Shown here: one piece after another, positions 61,648-64,000 of the stretch
Numbering within the stretch: the first letter of the stretch is position 1
Layout of the letters: every line of letters starts with the position of its first letter
Source of the DNA: Tessaracoccus aquimaris
Lineage (GTDB): Bacteria > Actinomycetota > Actinomycetes > Propionibacteriales > Propionibacteriaceae
DNA length: 64,000 bases
NCBI RefSeq assembly: GCF_001997345.1
Contig: NZ_CP019606.1
Coordinates: 2,542,001 to 2,606,000, forward strand
Direction of reading: 5' to 3'
Made by a program: the position numbers and the translations under genes
The notes under the pieces: model-generated
What the model saw: the letters and a program-made list of their open reading frames with translations, nothing else
Told to the model about the DNA's origin: nothing
The model's database searches: none

Positions 61648-63143
61648 CAGGACTCTCCTTGGTGGTTCTGGTTGACTGCGAGCCCGCGGGATCGCGCGAC
61701 GGCCGTGCGCCATCGTTCGCGGCTGGGCGATGTCCAGGACTGGGACTCGTCGGGCACGACACGGCGCCCCTCCTCGGGAGGGGCGACGTCCAGGTCGAGC
61801 GTCGTGGCCGCGAGTTGCGCCGCCCCGAGGGCGGAGGCCTCCGCGGCTGAGGAGACCTGGACCGGCCTGCCGATCAGGTCGGCCTGGAGTTGCATCAACA
61901 GGCGGGACGCGGTCGCGCCTCCGTCGGCGTGGATCAGGCTCAGCGACCCGGGAGCCACCGCGTCGACCGCGTCGACGACGTCCGTCACCTGGTGAGCGAC
62001 GGCCTCGAAGGCGGCGAGCGCGACCTGTTCCCTGCTCACCCCGCCGCCGAGGCCAACGAGGATCGGCACCGCGTTCCGGTCGAACCATGGCGCGCCGAGC
62101 CCCGTGAAGGCGGGCACGAACGCCAAACCACTGTCTGGGGAGGCCTGCTCCGCCAGTCGGGCGAGTTCGAGGACGTCTCCGGACGTCAACAGGGAGGCAA
62201 CGGCATCGATGGCCGCCCCGGTCGCCACGACATTGCCCTCGAGCGCGTAGACGGGGTGCTCGGTCACCCAGGCGACGGTGCGGGCGACCCCTCGGGACCC
62301 GGTCGGCGCAGGTGGGAGGCCCCCGGCGACGGGTGCCATCACGGAGGAACCCGTCCCGTAGGTGGCCTTGCCCTCGCCTGGACGGCCCGCGCCGTGACGG
62401 TAGAGGGCGGCATGCGAGTCTGCCAGCACCGCCACCACGGGCACGCCGGCGGGGATCGGCAGGCCCGGGCGCGTGCGGCCGAAGCCCGCATCGGAGGCGA
62501 CAACAGGCGCGAGGAGCCCGCGCGGGATCGCGAAGGCGTCGAGCAGTTCGTCGGAGTAGTCGAGGCTCGCCAGGTCAAGCAGGAGCGTGCGGGAGGCGTT
62601 GCCCGCCTCCGCCACGTACTCGCCGGTCAGTCTGTGCACGAGCCAGGTGTCGAGGGTGCCGATCCGCGGTGAGGCCGAGGACGGCAGCGAGTCGAGCAGC
62701 CAGGCCAGTTTCGGCGCCGAGAACATCGGGTCGAGCGGCAGCCCCGCGACCGCGACCGTGAGTTCGCCGAGGTCGCCGCGCTCTGGCGCACCGCACCAGT
62801 CGGCGGTGCGGGCATCCTGCCACCCGAGGATCGGCCCGAGCAGGTCGCCGTCGTCGTTCCACGCCGCGACGGCCTCGCGCTGGTTGGAGATGGCGACGCC
62901 CGCGACGCTGGAGGCCGAGATGTCCCGGAGGGCCTCGGCGCTTGCGCGGACGACGGCGTCCCACAGTTGGGAGCCGTCCTGCTCCACCCAGAGGGGCTGA
63001 GGACGGTAGACGTCGACCGGGACGGACGCGCGTCGAAGGACCCGACCCGTTGCGGGATCGACCAGCAGCACCTTCACATTGGTGGTGCCGAGGTCGATGG
63101 CAAGGATCAGGCCCTGAGCGGACCGCGCGACCTGACGTGACAT
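61647..63143 (-). CDS. FGGY-family carbohydrate kinase
   Basis: A 498-residue sugar kinase with two ASKHA domains: phosphate 1 motif LAIDLGTTNVKVLLVD, GWQDARTADW in the sugar site, ATYGTGSSVMAP (phosphate 2) and HADGGATASRLLMQLQADLI (adenosine). First gene of the operon. It most resembles glycerol/xylulose/erythritol kinases; with the isomerase and split transketolase a ketopentose such as D-apulose is a good candidate substrate. Promoter and a palindromic operator lie just upstream (63168-63222). Confidence 0.88.
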   Translation of the reverse strand: MSRQVARSAQGLILAIDLGTTNVKVLLVDPATGRVLRRASVPVDVYRPQPLWVEQDGSQLWDAVVRASAEALRDISASSVAGVAISNQREAVAAWNDDGDLLGPILGWQDARTADWCGAPERGDLGELTVAVAGLPLDPMFSAPKLAWLLDSLPSSASPRIGTLDTWLVHRLTGEYVAEAGNASRTLLLDLASLDYSDELLDAFAIPRGLLAPVVASDAGFGRTRPGLPIPAGVPVVAVLADSHAALYRHGAGRPGEGKATYGTGSSVMAPVAGGLPPAPTGSRGVARTVAWVTEHPVYALEGNVVATGAAIDAVASLLTSGDVLELARLAEQASPDSGLAFVPAFTGLGAPWFDRNAVPILVGLGGGVSREQVALAAFEAVAHQVTDVVDAVDAVAPGSLSLIHADGGATASRLLMQLQADLIGRPVQVSSAAEASALGAAQLAATTLDLDVAPPEEGRRVVPDESQSWTSPSRERWRTAVARSRGLAVNQNHQGES

Positions 63144-63167
63144 TGGAGACTCTCGATCTGACTATTT

Positions 63168-63181
63168 ATTCACCGTTGAAT
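63168..63181. promoter_or_regulatory. Candidate operator (SorC or LacI type) before the kinase operon
   Basis: ATTCACCGTTGAAT is a 14-bp palindrome with central CG and one asymmetric pair. It lies just downstream of the predicted transcription start and 24 bp before the kinase gene, an ideal repressor position. Confidence 0.55.
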
Positions 63182-63192
63182 CATCTGTCGAT

Positions 63193-63222
63193 AGTCTAGG
63201 CAGGGGTTCACAGAAGGGTCAA
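63193..63222 (-). promoter_or_regulatory. Promoter of the kinase/ABC/transketolase operon
   Basis: On the minus strand TTGACC (63217-63222) and TAGACT (63193-63198) are 18 bp apart. This is the best sigma-A-type promoter in the window, 50 bp before the kinase start. Confidence 0.6.
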
Positions 63223-63325
63223 GGGGTGTCCGACGCTGACAGTCCAACTGTGACCAACTTGTTATCCCCCGGAAGGGGTACCGCGACGCGCCTTGGGCGT
63301 CATCAGCAGGCATCGCGCAAACGCA

Positions 63326-63411
63326 GAAGAACACCACCCAACGGCGGCCGCATGGCGGGGCTCAACCGAGCCTTCCGCCATGGCGACCACTCGCCGTGGA
63401 TGGTGTTCTTC
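63326..63411. repeat. Inverted repeat, 86 bp
   Basis: GAAGAACACCA and its complement TGGTGTTCTTC bound an inner imperfect stem (CATGGCGG...GGCTC/GAGCC...CCGCCATG). It lies 23 bp beyond the FucU stop on the minus strand and may serve as its terminator. The rest of this gap (63223-63433) shows no gene. Confidence 0.6.
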
Positions 63412-63433
63412 AGAAATCGAGGGGCGCAGTCCC

Positions 63434-63877
63434 CTATTCGCCCGCGGTGCGGACCCCCACCGTCAGCAGCACGTTGGAGTACAGGCGCTGGTCGGCCGAC
63501 TGGATCACGACAGACACGTCGCTCGACTTCGCCACGTCGTAGAAGTCGAAGCGCTGGATCTCGACGAACGGGGTGCCAGCCATGGTCTCGCGGTACTCGT
63601 CGTGCGCCGGGATCGAGTCGGGACGCTCGACGCCCTTGGCGTCGGAGGCCGGGACCATGATCGCGACCTGCTCGATCGGGATGGTCTGCTTCACGACGTC
63701 GAGGACCTGGCTGACGGTCAGCAGGCCGGGCGCCAGGTTGAGGTAGATCTTCTCGGCGGTCGGGTTGGTGCCGCTGACCGACGGGTAGTTGCCGTCGGCG
63801 ATCAGGATCTTGCCGCCGTGGCCCGCGCGACCGAGCGCGCCGAGGAGTTCGGGGTGAAGCATGGGTCCGTAGAGCAT
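63434..63877 (-). CDS. RbsD/FucU-family sugar mutarotase
   Basis: A 147-residue protein: LHPELLGALGRAGHGGKILI with the catalytic-type histidine and ADGNYP motif, and C-terminal ADQRLYSNVLLTVGV. Family members interconvert sugar anomers (pyranose forms of ribose or fucose). It follows a LacI regulator in the same direction with GAAAGGA before the ATG, so it belongs to another sugar operon lying mostly beyond the window. Confidence 0.9.
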   Translation of the reverse strand: MLYGPMLHPELLGALGRAGHGGKILIADGNYPSVSGTNPTAEKIYLNLAPGLLTVSQVLDVVKQTIPIEQVAIMVPASDAKGVERPDSIPAHDEYRETMAGTPFVEIQRFDFYDVAKSSDVSVVIQSADQRLYSNVLLTVGVRTAGE

Positions 63878-63888
63878 GGTGGGTCCTT

Positions 63889-64000
63889 TCAGGTGGATTC
63901 TCGGATGATGAGGGTCGCGGGGACGAGCGAACTGACCGCGTCGCCGCCCTCGAGCATGCGGTTCAGCCCCTCGACGGCCAACTCGCCGACGCGTTCGAAG
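63889..64000 (-). CDS. LacI-family regulator, C-terminal end (rest outside window)
   Basis: The minus-strand frame open at the window edge gives 37 residues, beginning FERVGELAVEGLNRMLEGGD and ending LVPATLIIREST before a TGA. This is the standard end of LacI/GalR sensor domains (A-x-xL..L..G; P.LV.R.S). It ends 11 bp before the FucU gene and is probably its regulator. Confidence 0.8.
   Translation of the reverse strand, partial: FERVGELAVEGLNRMLEGGDAVSSLVPATLIIREST

Overview
The window is GC-rich, densely coded actinobacterial DNA. The best clue to the host is a complete transcarboxylase operon at 9416-13132 (5S, 12S and 1.3S subunits plus a small accessory protein). That enzyme is the hallmark of the Wood-Werkman propionate cycle, so I infer a member of the Propionibacteriaceae, perhaps close to Tessaracoccus; the genus is a guess. 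No rRNA, tRNA or CRISPR array was found.

Layout. 1-373: 3' end of phosphoglycerate mutase and a hairpin terminator. 382-6996 (minus): a GntR-led operon with a three-gene ABC importer, an enolase-superfamily dehydratase, an SDR dehydrogenase and a DapA-type aldolase, which together look like a non-phosphorylative sugar-acid route. 7145-9289: an SDR and an AI-2E-type membrane protein. 9416-13132: transcarboxylase. 13474-14899: an intact ISL3-type insertion sequence with 8-bp target duplications. 15397-16054: two small proteins. 16164-26999 (minus): a LacI regulator and a long sugar operon (ribose-type ABC importer, AGE-family isomerase, phosphomannose-isomerase-like fusion, aldose-epimerase-like protein, PfkB kinase, MtlD-like dehydrogenase). 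27155-30727: small genes, a candidate structured RNA, repeats and two damaged genes.

30933-39489 (minus): a DeoR-led operon for a lipoate-dependent 2-oxoacid dehydrogenase (E2, E3, fused E1 alpha/beta) with a PHP-domain protein and an SDR. 39653-40335: five tandem palindromic repeats of about 149 bp. 40424-45447: HTH/VWA gene pair, rhodanese, a second repeat array, MFS transporter and fructose-6-phosphate aldolase-like protein. 45448-51625: two ECF sigma factor modules on either side of a lipoate ligase. In one the sigma factor is coupled to a membrane-anchored serpin and a serpin lipoprotein; in the other to a membrane-anchored protein and a 56-residue membrane peptide. 52053-53250: AraC regulator and VOC protein. 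53261-63143 (minus): SorC regulator and a ten-gene operon (FGGY kinase, DUF2291, ribose-type ABC importer, TIM-barrel isomerase, split transketolase) that fits D-apiose use by the transketolase route. 63434-64000: FucU/RbsD-type mutarotase and the end of a LacI regulator.

Overall the window is a catabolic region: four separately regulated carbohydrate systems feed central metabolism, and the lipoate ligase could serve the oxoacid dehydrogenase. Several intergenic gaps are filled by palindromic or tandem repeats. Two genes carry what look like single-base deletions and one has lost its 3' end to repeats.
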